Shown: positions 1 to 7,815, counted from the first letter of the stretch. The stretch: 20,540 nt of DNA from DASPKW01 sp038244055 (GCA_038244055.1 JBBRTW010000071.1:1-20540); one strand, 5' to 3'. Numbers and translations: made by a program. Notes: generated by a model from the sequence alone, not told the origin.

Positions 1-33
1 AAACATAAAGACATAAGCATTCTCGACGCTCTG

Positions 34-137
34 AAAACTAAAAACTAAAAGCTTAAGGGGGAGGGGGGTGGGGTGTTCGAGGGGAAGATGAACGCCAAGG
101 TGCGGAGGCGCGAAGGTACAGAGAGGAAAAGAGGGTA
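34..137. repeat. Short-period A-rich and G/A-rich degenerate repeats
   Basis: The leader before the first gene is non-coding. It contains AAAACTA twice followed by AAAGCTT (34-54, period 7). It also contains three degenerate octamers, AGGTGCGG, AGGCGCGA and AGGTACAG (98-121), running into a G/A-rich tract up to 137. The periods are read directly from the sequence. I see no promoter or open frame that I would defend here. Confidence 0.5.
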
Positions 138-141
138 GAAT

Positions 142-657
142 GTGGGGGTGAGAAGGATTGGGCGGTATATCTTCAATGGGTTTACGATCCTGTCGCTGTT
201 GCTCCTTCTGGCGACGGCCTGTTTATGGGTGCGGAGCCACTTCATCGCTGATGACCTGCTCCTCTCCGACAGGACGCTATGTAAATCATCTTCGGGCAGG
301 GTCGTACTGATCGCGTGGAACCGCGAAATGGTGTACGTGCCCGGTGAGGATTACCTCGCCGAGCGCCAGGTGGAGGAGAGCAGTTGGCATTTGCCTGGCA
401 TTGAGCATTTCCGTTTTGTCGGCTTCAGGGAAATACGATGGACGGTGACGGTCTTTCGCTGGTGGCTGTTGATCGCCGTCCCATGTGTACTGCTTCTCCC
501 GGCGCTGCTGGTGGCGCTCAGGCACCGGCGGAAATCGAGATGGCAGCGAAATGGCCTCTGCCCCACCTGCGGCTACGATCTCCGCGCCACGCCGGAGCGG
601 TGTCCGGAATGCGGAACGGCGGTGCCATCTAAAAGTAAAATGTTAAATGTGCAATGA
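142..657 (+). CDS. Two-helix membrane protein with C-terminal zinc ribbon
   Basis: This 171-residue protein has no function I recognise. It has a hydrophobic helix at about residues 11-30, a roughly 70-residue loop that is probably extracytoplasmic, a second helix at about 104-127, a basic stretch (RHRRKSRWQR), and a four-cysteine zinc ribbon at Cys140/143/154/157 with the pattern CPTCGYDLRATP-x-RCPECG. That ribbon is very common at the ends of planctomycete membrane proteins. The start is GTG at 142, because the ATG at 140 is closed after three codons. GAGGG at 131-135 is a well-placed ribosome binding site. The gene stands alone: a heptamer repeat follows it and glnN comes about 450 bp later. 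The ribbon should lie on the cytoplasmic side if the helices form a hairpin, but a binding partner cannot be inferred. Confidence 0.75.
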   Translation: MGVRRIGRYIFNGFTILSLLLLLATACLWVRSHFIADDLLLSDRTLCKSSSGRVVLIAWNREMVYVPGEDYLAERQVEESSWHLPGIEHFRFVGFREIRWTVTVFRWWLLIAVPCVLLLPALLVALRHRRKSRWQRNGLCPTCGYDLRATPERCPECGTAVPSKSKMLNVQ

Positions 658-690
658 AACCCCGCCCGCCCCGCGCCACAAAACCAGCAA

Positions 691-788
691 CGGACCACGC
701 ACAACTGACCGCGGACAACTGACAGCGGACAACTGACAACGGACCACGGACAACGGACAACTGCCAACGGACCACGGACAACTGACGA
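691..788. repeat. 14-unit degenerate heptamer array
   Basis: Fourteen consecutive 7-bp units run without any phase slip. Examples are CGGACCA, CGGACAA, CTGACAA, CTGACAG and CTGCCAA; the consensus is C(G/T)GAC(A/C)A. The unit just before (684-690, CCAGCAA) may be a further decayed copy. On the minus strand the units read T(T/G)GTC(C/A)G. It lies between the zinc-ribbon gene and glnN and is not coding; small ORFs through it are artefacts of the period. It resembles the short tandemly repeated heptamers described in cyanobacteria in style only. Confidence 0.85.
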
Positions 789-1107
789 CCACCACCCGAA
801 AATCCTACGCCCTCGACTGCTGAACCCCGTTCCTCCACCCCGCCCAGCCATGAAACTAAGCACAAAAGGCCCCCGCCGCGCCGATTGCCTGAAAAGCGCG
901 CACGCGCCCGCCCCGCCAAGCCCATTTCTTGCCCTTGCACGCCTTTTGCTGTCCAATTGCCGCGCAGGTGTTGGAGAGACACCTCGTTACTTGACGATTC
1001 GGCGCGGTTTGGTGAGTATATTCTACCCCGCGCTCGACCTCCCCGGACAAAATCGCCCGGCGGAGATGTCGTCTTTTTGAAATTCTAACACACAGGAGCT
1101 ATCCCCG
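789..1107. other. Intergenic region upstream of glnN
   Basis: This GC-rich, C-biased stretch of about 320 bp holds no convincing gene. Small ORFs in it have no domain or signal features. The only features I can point to are a possible promoter near 991-1022 and the ribosome binding site AGGAG at 1094-1098. I see no recognisable riboswitch. Confidence 0.5.
991..1022 (+). promoter_or_regulatory. Possible sigma70-type promoter of glnN
   Basis: TTGACG at 991-996 matches a -35 box. An AT-rich AGTATATT follows at 1015-1022 in otherwise GC-rich sequence. The spacing is 18 nt to AGTATA, or 20 nt to the better-looking TATATT, so the -10 assignment is uncertain. The position, about 85-115 bp before the ATG, is sensible. 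Confidence 0.35.
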
Positions 1108-3291
1108 ATGGGAGCGACGAATCCCCGCCAGACGGCGATCCAGGCAATCGCCACGGCCAAGCATCAGTTGAACCGGATCGACTTCAAGACCGTTCACGTT
1201 AAGGACCTGTTCGGAATCAACGTCTTCAGCGAGGAAGTGCAGCGGCAGCGCCTTCCCAAGCCGGTTTTCAAGGCTTTGCAGAAGACGACCAAGCTAGGGG
1301 CTCCGCTGGACCCGACCATCGCCGATGCGGTCGCCAGCGCCATGAAGGACTGGGCCCTCGAGAAGGGCGCTACCCACTACACCCATCTCTTCCAGCCGAT
1401 GACCGGGATCACGGCCGAGAAGCACGATAGTTTCCTCTCCCCCGATGGCGTGGGCGGGGCGATCGCCGAATTCTCCGGGCGCGAGCTCATCAAGGGCGAG
1501 CCCGATGCCTCCTCCTTCCCCTCGGGCGGCCTGCGCGCCACCTTCGAAGCGCGCGGATACACCGCCTGGGATCCGACCTCCCCAGCCTACGTGATGGAGA
1601 ACCCGAACGGATCGACCCTGGTCATCCCGACGGCGTTCTTGAGCTGGACGGGTGAGGCGCTCGACAAGAAAACCCCGCTTCTCCGCTCGATGGATGCCCT
1701 CTCCACGCAGGCCCTGCGCATCCTCAAGCTCTTCGGGAACACCGCCGCGACGCATGTGTTCACCACCGTGGGCCCGGAGCAGGAATATTTCCTGATCGAC
1801 AAGAACTTCTACTATCTCCGCCCGGACCTGATCACCACCGGCCGGACGCTTTTCGGCGCGATGCCCCCCAAGGGGCAGGAGCTCGAAGATCAATATTTCG
1901 GCGCGATTCCCGAGCGCGTTCTGGCCTGCATGGCCGATGCGGAGCTCGAGCTGTTCAAGTTCGGCGTGCCCGTCAAGACGCGACATAACGAAGTGGCCCC
2001 GAGCCAGTACGAGCTCGCGCCGCTGTACGAGCTTTCCAACCTGGCGATCGATCACCAGAACCTGATCATGGAAGTGCTGCGGAAGACGGCCGACAAGTAC
2101 GGCCTGGTCTGCCTGCTGCACGAAAAGCCCTTCGCCGGGATCAACGGTTCGGGCAAGCACAACAACTGGTCCATGGCCACCGATGTCGGTGAGAACCTGC
2201 TCAATCCGGGCGACAACCCGCACGATAACGCGCAGTTCCTGGTCTTCTGCACGGCCGTCGTCCGCGCGGTCAACAAGTATGCCGAGATCCTGCGTCTGTC
2301 GATCGCCTCGGCCCACAACGATCACCGCCTGGGCGCTAACGAAGCGCCTCCCGCGATCATCTCGGTGTTCCTCGGCGAGCAGCTCGAGGATGTTTTCGAG
2401 CAGATCGAGAAGGGCGGCGCCAAGAGCAGCAAGCAGGGCGGAACGTTCGTCACGGGCGTTTCGGTTCTGCCGCCGATCCCCAAGGAAGCCGGCGACCGCA
2501 ATCGCACCTCGCCCTTCGCCTTCACCGGCAACAAGTTCGAGTTCCGCGCCGTCGGTTCCAGCGCGAATATCTCGGGCGCGAACACGGTGCTGAACACGAT
2601 CGTGGCCGAGTCGCTGGACATGATGGCGACCAAGCTGGAGGCAGATATCAAGGCCGGCAAGTCTTTGACCGCCGCCATCCAGGAACTGCTCCCCCCGATC
2701 GTCAAGGAGAGCAAGCGCGTGCTCTTCAGCGGCAATGGCTACGCCGAAGAGTGGCACGCCGAGGCCGCCAAGCGCGGTCTGGCGAACCACAAAAACACGG
2801 TGGATGTGCTGCCGGTCGTCACCCGCAAGGACACGGTCGAGCTCTTCACCAAGTACAAGGTCTACTCGGAGAAGGAACTGCAGAGCCGGTTCATGATCCT
2901 GGCCGAGGCCTACGTCAAGACCCTGAACATCGAGGCCAACACGGCGATCCTGATCGCCAAGAGCCAGATTCTGCCGGCCGCCCTGCGGGCCCAGGCGGAA
3001 GTGGCCGGATCGGTGTCGGCCGCCAAGGCCGCGGGCGTCCAGCCCGGCGGCATGGAGACGTTGACCGCGCTGGTCGCGGGTATCGGCGAGCTTCAGAAGG
3101 GCATCACCGCCCTCGAGAAGGCCGCCGCCCACCATGGCGATGGCGATGCCTACAACCACGCCAAGCACATGCGCGAGCATGTCTTCCCCGCCCTGGGCAC
3201 GCTCCGCGCGGCCGCCGACAAGCTCGAGACCGTCATCGCCGATGATCTCTGGCCGCTGCCGACCTATCGCGAGATGCTCTTCATCAAGTGA
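1108..3291 (+). CDS. glnN: Type III glutamine synthetase (GlnN)
   Basis: This enzyme makes glutamine from glutamate, ammonia and ATP in the cytoplasm and is the main route of ammonium assimilation. The 727-residue length fits the GSIII family (about 700-730) rather than GSI (about 450-470). An N-terminal GSIII-specific region (about 20-170) precedes the catalytic domain. Visible catalytic signatures are GPEQEYFLID (222-231, metal/glutamate-binding Glu), the ELFKFGVPVKTRHNEVAPSQYELAP stretch read in two parts (281-293 and 294-305), KPFAGINGSGKHNN (340-353), and a later GANEAPPAI and SSANISGANT. AGGAG at 1094-1098, nine bases before the ATG, supports the start. It is a single-gene unit: its own terminator follows and no ammonium transporter or PII gene is adjacent. 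No adenylylation-type regulator is visible. Confidence 0.96.
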   Translation: MGATNPRQTAIQAIATAKHQLNRIDFKTVHVKDLFGINVFSEEVQRQRLPKPVFKALQKTTKLGAPLDPTIADAVASAMKDWALEKGATHYTHLFQPMTGITAEKHDSFLSPDGVGGAIAEFSGRELIKGEPDASSFPSGGLRATFEARGYTAWDPTSPAYVMENPNGSTLVIPTAFLSWTGEALDKKTPLLRSMDALSTQALRILKLFGNTAATHVFTTVGPEQEYFLIDKNFYYLRPDLITTGRTLFGAMPPKGQELEDQYFGAIPERVLACMADAELELFKFGVPVKTRHNEVAPSQYELAPLYELSNLAIDHQNLIMEVLRKTADKYGLVCLLHEKPFAGINGSGKHNNWSMATDVGENLLNPGDNPHDNAQFLVFCTAVVRAVNKYAEILRLSIASAHNDHRLGANEAPPAIISVFLGEQLEDVFEQIEKGGAKSSKQGGTFVTGVSVLPPIPKEAGDRNRTSPFAFTGNKFEFRAVGSSANISGANTVLNTIVAESLDMMATKLEADIKAGKSLTAAIQELLPPIVKESKRVLFSGNGYAEEWHAEAAKRGLANHKNTVDVLPVVTRKDTVELFTKYKVYSEKELQSRFMILAEAYVKTLNIEANTAILIAKSQILPAALRAQAEVAGSVSAAKAAGVQPGGMETLTALVAGIGELQKGITALEKAAAHHGDGDAYNHAKHMREHVFPALGTLRAAADKLETVIADDLWPLPTYREMLFIK

Positions 3292-3355
3292 TGCCAGATG
3301 TGATGCCGGGAAGAATGCCGACAGTCATTGCCTGGCGATGATATTGAAGTCAATC

Positions 3356-3388
3356 AAAACCCCGGGAGCTTCGGCTCCCGGGGTTTTT
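3356..3388 (+). terminator. Intrinsic terminator after glnN
   Basis: A near-ideal hairpin has arms AAAACCCCGGGAGC and GCTCCCGGGGTTTT around a TTCG tetraloop, ending in a run of five T. The extended arms are perfectly complementary. The A-run before and the T-run after could make it work in both directions, but the next gene downstream is co-oriented. Confidence 0.95.
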
Positions 3389-3570
3389 CGCGCGCTGCTC
3401 GACGTCGGTTGCGCCGCTCCTCCCGATTCCGGAATCATCCCTCCATGATGTGCTTTTGAATTACTACGGTGATGAAGTGAATTGCAGCACCGGTTGCTTT
3501 ACCCGGGCTCGAAATCATCCGTATTAAAGTCAGGGGCCTTACCGGATGAACGATTCTTTTCGGAGCTGAC

Positions 3571-4548
3571 ATGAACGGAAGCAACCACCAGCCGAATCTT
3601 CCTTCGGTCGTAACACTCGGGACGGACCAGTTGGCTCTTGTCCTGGAGACCATCCAGGATGGCGTGTATGTGGTGGATCAGGAGCGGCGGATTCTTTACT
3701 GGAACCGCGGGGCCGAGCAGTTGAGTGGATATTCGGCCAGGGAGGTCGTCGGCCGATTCTGCCACGAAGGGATGCTGGCCCACATCGATGATGTCGGGCG
3801 ATGCCTGTGCAGATCCGGATGCCCGCTTGCCGCGACGATCTGCGACCGCAAAACACGACAATCCGATATCTACATGCACCATAAAGATGGCCATCGCGTG
3901 CCGGTTCACGTGGAAGCCGCGGCCTTGGTTGACCCGGCCGGGACGCTGTACGGGGCGGTGGAGGTGTTCAACGACAACTCCTCGATGGAGTCGGCCCGGC
4001 GAACCATCCGCACGCTCACCTCCATGGCGATGCTCGATCCGCTCACCGGGCTTCCCAACCGCCGCTACACCGAAGGGCGGCTTCGATCGGCCGTTCGCGA
4101 GTTGCAGATGGGCGGGGCCGGATTGGCGATCATGATGCTGGATATCGATCACTTCAAGCGGGTGAACGACCGCTACGGCCACGACACCGGCGACCGCGTT
4201 CTCAAGATGGTCGCCCGGACCTGCGCAGGCTCAGTCAGTCTGCCGGCGATCGCGGGGCGATGGGGCGGGGAGGAATTCCTGATCGTCGCGCCGGATGTGA
4301 ATGCGGCGGAGGCCCGGCGAATCGGCGAGCGCACGCGGATGCTCATCGAGCAATGTTTCGTCGATACCCCAAGCGGCATCCTGCGCGTGACCGCGTCGGT
4401 GGGAGTCACGCTCGCCACAACAACCGATGAGCCTGATGGGCTGGTGGAGCGGGCGGATAAGGCGTTGTATCGCAGCAAGGCCGATGGCCGGAACCGGGTG
4501 ACTTTCAATTGTCTCGAACGCCGGGTTTTGCCTGAGCTTACGGTGTGA
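3571..4548 (+). CDS. PAS-GGDEF diguanylate cyclase
   Basis: This 325-residue protein is predicted to make cyclic di-GMP from two GTP. A PAS sensor domain (about 17-135, ETIQDGVYVVDQERRILYWN...) leads through a short helix (138-152) to a GGDEF domain (about 153-312). The latter contains DPLTGLPNRR, DIDHFKRVND and the active-site loop GGEEF (232-236), so catalysis should be intact. The RxxD inhibitory site normally found five residues before GGEEF is absent (the sequence there is SLPAIAGRW). The PAS domain carries five cysteines (64, 78, 80, 84, 91) around HIDDVGRCLC and CPLAATIC. There is no signal peptide or membrane helix, so it is cytoplasmic. GGAG at 3562-3565 supports the start. It converges with the hydrolase gene downstream. 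Confidence 0.93.
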   Translation: MNGSNHQPNLPSVVTLGTDQLALVLETIQDGVYVVDQERRILYWNRGAEQLSGYSAREVVGRFCHEGMLAHIDDVGRCLCRSGCPLAATICDRKTRQSDIYMHHKDGHRVPVHVEAAALVDPAGTLYGAVEVFNDNSSMESARRTIRTLTSMAMLDPLTGLPNRRYTEGRLRSAVRELQMGGAGLAIMMLDIDHFKRVNDRYGHDTGDRVLKMVARTCAGSVSLPAIAGRWGGEEFLIVAPDVNAAEARRIGERTRMLIEQCFVDTPSGILRVTASVGVTLATTTDEPDGLVERADKALYRSKADGRNRVTFNCLERRVLPELTV

Positions 4549-4590
4549 TCCGGGCCTCAGCGTGAAAAGTGGAATTGGGGTCAGGCGGGG

Positions 4591-6084
4591 TTACTCGATC
4601 GCCGGCAGCGCCGCGATGAGCTGGGCCATCAGGCCCATGCCCATCTGGTAGATGCTGCGGTAGTCGCCGCGCTGGAGTCCTTCGCCGCCCTTGTTCGACT
4701 GCGATACGCCGCCGAGCAGGCCATCGGGCGTGAGGTGCTTCTGCAATCCGGCGAGCGTCCTGGCGGCGGCGGCGCCGGCCTTGGCGTCGAGCCAGCCGCG
4801 CCTGGTGCCCATGGCGAGCGCGGCGGCGATGCCGGCGCTGCCGGCGGTATCGGGCGCGAGCCTGGGCTGATCGGCGAAAACGCTCCACAGGCCGTCGTCG
4901 CGCTGCAGCGCAGTGACCCAGTCGGCCAGTTGCCGGAAGGAGGCGACGAGGTCGGCGATGTCGCCGCGCTCCCCGGCCACGATCAGGGTGCGGACCAGGC
5001 CGACGATCTGCCAGGCGATGCCGCGCGCCCAGTTGCGATTGCCCCGCTTGCCGTCATCGCCGCGCGTGCGGCAGAATTCCTTTCCATCGAACAGCGCGGC
5101 CTGCCGCAAGCGCACCTGCGCCAGCGCGAGCAGCATGAGCTCCTCGGAGCGGCGGGCTTTGGCGATTTCGGCCAGCGCGTAGCCGACGGTGTAAGCGCCC
5201 TCGCTCGACATGCTGCCGCCGTCCTGGATCGAGCCGGTCGGACGCTTGCGCGAAACCCAGAACTTGACGGCGAGATCGAGCAGCGGGTTCTGCGGCTCCA
5301 GGCGGGCCAGCGCGGCAAAGGGGAGCCCGCCTTCGATGCCGTAAAGTTTATCGTCGCTCGGCTCGGTCACATGGTTTTCGTAAATGAGGCGGCCGCCCTT
5401 GAAGAACAGGGCCAGATGTTTCCGCGCCGCGTCTTTCAGATGGGAGTAGCGCGGCAGTGAGGACAGGTCCAGCAGGCCATCGAGCACGCAGCCTTCCATC
5501 CAGCCGAACTGCTGCACGCAGGCCAGGGAATTCATGCGGGCGAAGAACTCGCTCATCGCATCGGCGCTGCCCGGCACCAGCAGATGCGGCAGCAGCGGCG
5601 CCGGCGCATCGGGGCCGGCGGTGAAGATCTCCAGGTCGCTGCCCCTGGTCAGGCGCAGGGCCACGCCTTCGCGCCGGAGGTCCGCCACATCGGCCGGCGT
5701 CAGTGCCAGTTGATAGATCTGGAACTGGGTGACGAAGCGCAGCTCGATAACGCCGATGACCCGTCCCGACTTGGGCAGAAACGCCTCCGCGGTCTTCTCA
5801 TCGCGTTCGTCGAGGCCGATGGCAAAACGCAGGTGCGTCGGCGAAACATCGACGGGCAAATCCGGCCACGCGAGCACCAGCGGCGGATGGTTCGCGCCGG
5901 CGATCGTCGCGGTGGTCCAGCCGAAGGGCACGCGCTTCTTTTCGGGAATCGGCAGGTTCGGGGAAGAGACGAGTTTCGCGGTCAGGTGCCTGGCGAACGT
6001 CTTTTCCGCGGCCCACGCGGGCCATGAAACGGCCGAGGCGGCGGCCAAGGCGGCGGTGTTTCGGAGAAAGTGTCGGCGGTTCAT
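4591..6084 (-). CDS. GH88/GH105-like hydrolase, TAT-exported
   Basis: This 497-residue protein is probably a glycosidase of the six-hairpin type that acts on unsaturated uronyl oligosaccharides left by polysaccharide lyases. The start is placed at MNRRHFLRNTAALAAASA because this is a twin-arginine signal ending near AWA; the frame is open 47 codons further upstream without a credible signal. Residues about 35-170 form a beta-rich region I cannot name. Residues about 185-495 show the alpha/alpha-barrel pattern: GIEGGLPFAALARL, GSIQDGG, NWARGIAWQIVGLVRTL and DTAGSAGIAAAL, comparable to WxRGNGW and the (E/D)TSGSA motif of GH88/105. Residues 394-400 (QRDDGLW) also fit. The exact substrate and family are not settled. 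No Shine-Dalgarno is obvious. Confidence 0.8.
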   Translation of the reverse strand: MNRRHFLRNTAALAAASAVSWPAWAAEKTFARHLTAKLVSSPNLPIPEKKRVPFGWTTATIAGANHPPLVLAWPDLPVDVSPTHLRFAIGLDERDEKTAEAFLPKSGRVIGVIELRFVTQFQIYQLALTPADVADLRREGVALRLTRGSDLEIFTAGPDAPAPLLPHLLVPGSADAMSEFFARMNSLACVQQFGWMEGCVLDGLLDLSSLPRYSHLKDAARKHLALFFKGGRLIYENHVTEPSDDKLYGIEGGLPFAALARLEPQNPLLDLAVKFWVSRKRPTGSIQDGGSMSSEGAYTVGYALAEIAKARRSEELMLLALAQVRLRQAALFDGKEFCRTRGDDGKRGNRNWARGIAWQIVGLVRTLIVAGERGDIADLVASFRQLADWVTALQRDDGLWSVFADQPRLAPDTAGSAGIAAALAMGTRRGWLDAKAGAAAARTLAGLQKHLTPDGLLGGVSQSNKGGEGLQRGDYRSIYQMGMGLMAQLIAALPAIE

Positions 6085-6211
6085 CGGGGTTGGTGAGGGT
6101 AAGAGTGGGGACCATTGCGATGCGGAGCCAGTGTAAGCAAGTGATTCCGCGGCCGTCAACACATCGAGCCGGTGCGACGCGGTTGCGCGGTTCGACTCTC
6201 TCCTGCCTATC

Positions 6212-6232
6212 CGCCGCCGTTTCACGGCGGCG
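6212..6232 (-). terminator. GC hairpin just after the glycosyltransferase stop
   Basis: Arms CGCCGCCGT and ACGGCGGCG (9 bp, perfect) enclose a 3-nt loop, five bases after the glycosyltransferase stop codon on the minus strand. There is no U-tract on that strand. On the plus strand AATTTT follows, but nothing obvious is transcribed that way. It may be a weak terminator or an mRNA 3'-end stabiliser between this operon and the GH88-like gene. Confidence 0.5.
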
Positions 6233-6237
6233 AATTT

Positions 6238-6969
6238 TCAGCCGACCGACTTCTTGATCGAGCGCAGTTCGACGATGGTACGAATCGCCGTCTTCCCCGG
6301 CCGCAGTCTCGAATCGGGGTCGCAGGACCAAGTCACGGGGAATTCCATGATCCGCCAGCCGCGCCGCTTGGCGCGGAGGATGATCTCCAGATCGAACAGG
6401 AATCCTTCGGTCCCGCATTCGCGATAGAGCTGACGCCCGACTTCCCCGGCGTACATCTTGAAGCCGCACTGGGTATCGGTCAGCCGATGGGGCAGTCCCA
6501 GAACGGCATCGGCGGCCGAGCGGAAGATTCGCGATAGAATCCGGCGGTGCAGGGGCTGGGGGTTGGTGATGATGCTGTCGGTGCGCTTGCGCGAGGCGTG
6601 GGCGATCTCGCATTTGCCGGCGCGGAGGAGGTCGAGGCCGCGCAGGGCCTGTTCGTAGGGGATGCAGACGCCGGAATCGGCGAACATGATGTATTGGCCG
6701 CGAGTGGCGATCATTCCTTCGCGGACGGCGGCACCTTTGCCGCGGTTGCGCTCGAAGGCGATGACGGAGACGGCGACTGAGGCCGGCGCGGGCGCCTGCC
6801 GGGCAGTGGCGACCGTGGCATCGCGGCTGCCATCATCGGAGATGATGATCTCTCCGGGGATCTTCGATTCGATGAGAAAGCGCGAGGCGGCCTGGATATC
6901 GCGCGCGATTTTGTGCGCTTCGTTGTAGGCCGGGATCACGATCGAAAGCTCAACCTCGGTTTGGCTCAT
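6238..6969 (-). CDS. Family 2 glycosyltransferase, polyprenyl-phosphate type
   Basis: This 243-residue GT-A glycosyltransferase resembles dolichyl/polyprenyl-phosphate glucosyl- or mannosyltransferases, which load a sugar from a nucleotide donor onto a lipid carrier. It has LSIVIPAYNEAHKI at the N terminus, EIIISDDGSRDAT, NRGKGAAVREGM, then LTDTQCGFKMYAGEVGRQLY and GFLFDLEIILRAKRRGWRIMEFPVTW, a typical ALG5/DPM1-like ending. The usual DxD metal site is replaced: FADSGVCIP stands where FADADGA is normal. There is no C-terminal membrane helix. The start is ATG 6969, overlapping the stop of the cytochrome b-like gene in ATGA, so translation is probably coupled. The frame continues open upstream, but that part is the shadow of the overlapping gene. 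Confidence 0.88.
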   Translation of the reverse strand: MSQTEVELSIVIPAYNEAHKIARDIQAASRFLIESKIPGEIIISDDGSRDATVATARQAPAPASVAVSVIAFERNRGKGAAVREGMIATRGQYIMFADSGVCIPYEQALRGLDLLRAGKCEIAHASRKRTDSIITNPQPLHRRILSRIFRSAADAVLGLPHRLTDTQCGFKMYAGEVGRQLYRECGTEGFLFDLEIILRAKRRGWRIMEFPVTWSCDPDSRLRPGKTAIRTIVELRSIKKSVG

Positions 6970-7541
6970 CCGGCGCTCTTGCTCGATGCCGAGCGCCCCA
7001 GAAGGATTCGCGCTCCGTGGGAAACGGCGGCGATGAGCAGGAGCAGGGCGCTGAGGCGATGGAGGTTGAGGAGCTTCCACTGCGCGGAGGAGCCGAACCA
7101 AGACATCATGAGGAGCATGGCGGTGCTGATGGTCAGGAAGCCGGCCAGGACGGTGACCCAGAAGGCGAACTTCTCGCCGCAATGGAAGCGCTGGCCGGGC
7201 GATCCGGCAGTTGTTCCCCCCGCCGAGTCGGCGGGGCGGAACTGCGACTGCTCGGCCCACATGAGGGCCAAGACGGTCAGGCAGGTCGCGAAGATGGGGG
7301 CGACACTCATGTGGAGGATCAGCATCCAGCGGTGCATGGACTGGCCGATGAGGATCATGCCGAAGCTGGAGAGGGCCATGAGTGCGACGGCGAGCAGGAA
7401 GCCGATGTAGACGAGCCCTTCGAAGCCGCGAATGCGCGAGGCCTCGCCGAGGGCCTTGCGGCGCGGGCGAAAGACCGCGTAATCCACCAGCGGCAGCCAG
7501 ACCGCGATGATCAATCCGATAATGGTAATCGTGCGAATCAT
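6966..7541 (-). CDS. Five-helix cytochrome b-like membrane protein
   Basis: This 191-residue integral membrane protein has about five helices (4-22, 44-66, 72-95, 123-147, 156-180). Histidines in or near helices, His70 and His77 (SMHRWMLILHMS) and His161 and His175 (NLHRLSALLLLIAAVSHGARIL), could bind one or two b hemes. The layout recalls membrane diheme subunits that pass electrons between quinol and periplasmic cytochromes. It is the second gene after a seven-heme cytochrome c and its stop overlaps the glycosyltransferase start. A GGTGGA motif seven bases upstream (7549-7554) supports the ATG. Heme binding is inferred from histidine placement and context; I do not recognise the exact family. 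A loop at about residues 100-122 is long and polar. Confidence 0.7.
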   Translation of the reverse strand: MIRTITIIGLIIAVWLPLVDYAVFRPRRKALGEASRIRGFEGLVYIGFLLAVALMALSSFGMILIGQSMHRWMLILHMSVAPIFATCLTVLALMWAEQSQFRPADSAGGTTAGSPGQRFHCGEKFAFWVTVLAGFLTISTAMLLMMSWFGSSAQWKLLNLHRLSALLLLIAAVSHGARILLGRSASSKSAG

Positions 7542-7564
7542 ATCTCATTCCACCAAATCTATTG

Positions 7565-7815
7565 AACCACGAAGGGCACGAAGGGCACTAAGAAAGAGAA
7601 TGGTTGAGGCAGGCATTATTGTCTGCCCTGAACTCCGGTGGGGTAGACATTCTTGTCTGCCCGACAGAGCTTTCTGAACACGAACCATTTTCAATCCTCA
7701 AGCATTTCTGTCTTCAAATCCAAATCCAGTTTCCTTTCCAACCAAACCGTTCAAATCCCCAGGCAATTCATCTCTTCTCCGAATTTCCTTAGTGCGCTTC
7801 GTGTTCTTCGTGGTT
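7565..7815. repeat. 251-bp element bounded by inverted nonamer arrays
   Basis: The left end (7565-7594, plus strand) reads AACC followed by CACGAAGGG, CACGAAGGG and CACTAAGAA with overlap of the first C. The right end (7786-7815) gives the same pattern on the minus strand: CACGAAGAA, CACGAAGCG, CACTAAGGA. About 26 of 30 positions match. Inside are two hairpins on the plus strand: 7608-7627 (GGCAGGCA, loop TTAT, TGTCTGCC) and 7641-7662 (GGGTAGACA, loop TTCT, TGTCTGCCC). No gene lies within and no clear target-site duplication is visible. It separates the cytochrome c and cytochrome b-like genes. Confidence 0.7.

Noticed and set aside
573..982. Minus-strand ORFs with VVRGPL/VVRCPW-type repeats
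   Set aside because: They are translations of the heptamer array and have no start signal or domain.
1294..3180. 628-codon open frame antisense to glnN
   Set aside because: It is a shadow frame caused by GC-rich codon usage. The sense strand encodes a fully recognisable glutamine synthetase III.
3425..3436. Palindrome GATTCCGGAATC
   Set aside because: It is a single 12-bp palindrome about 135 bp before the diguanylate cyclase with no promoter beside it and no second copy; chance is a sufficient explanation.
6155..6215. tRNA-like GGTTCGACTC segment
   Set aside because: The five bases on each side of the TTCGACT loop do not pair, and no acceptor, D-arm or anticodon arm can be built.
6970..7548. 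N-terminal extension of the glycosyltransferase frame by about 190 codons
   Set aside because: The extension is Arg/Pro/His-rich shadow sequence of the cytochrome b-like gene. The GT-A fold begins directly at MSQTEVELSIVIPAYNE.
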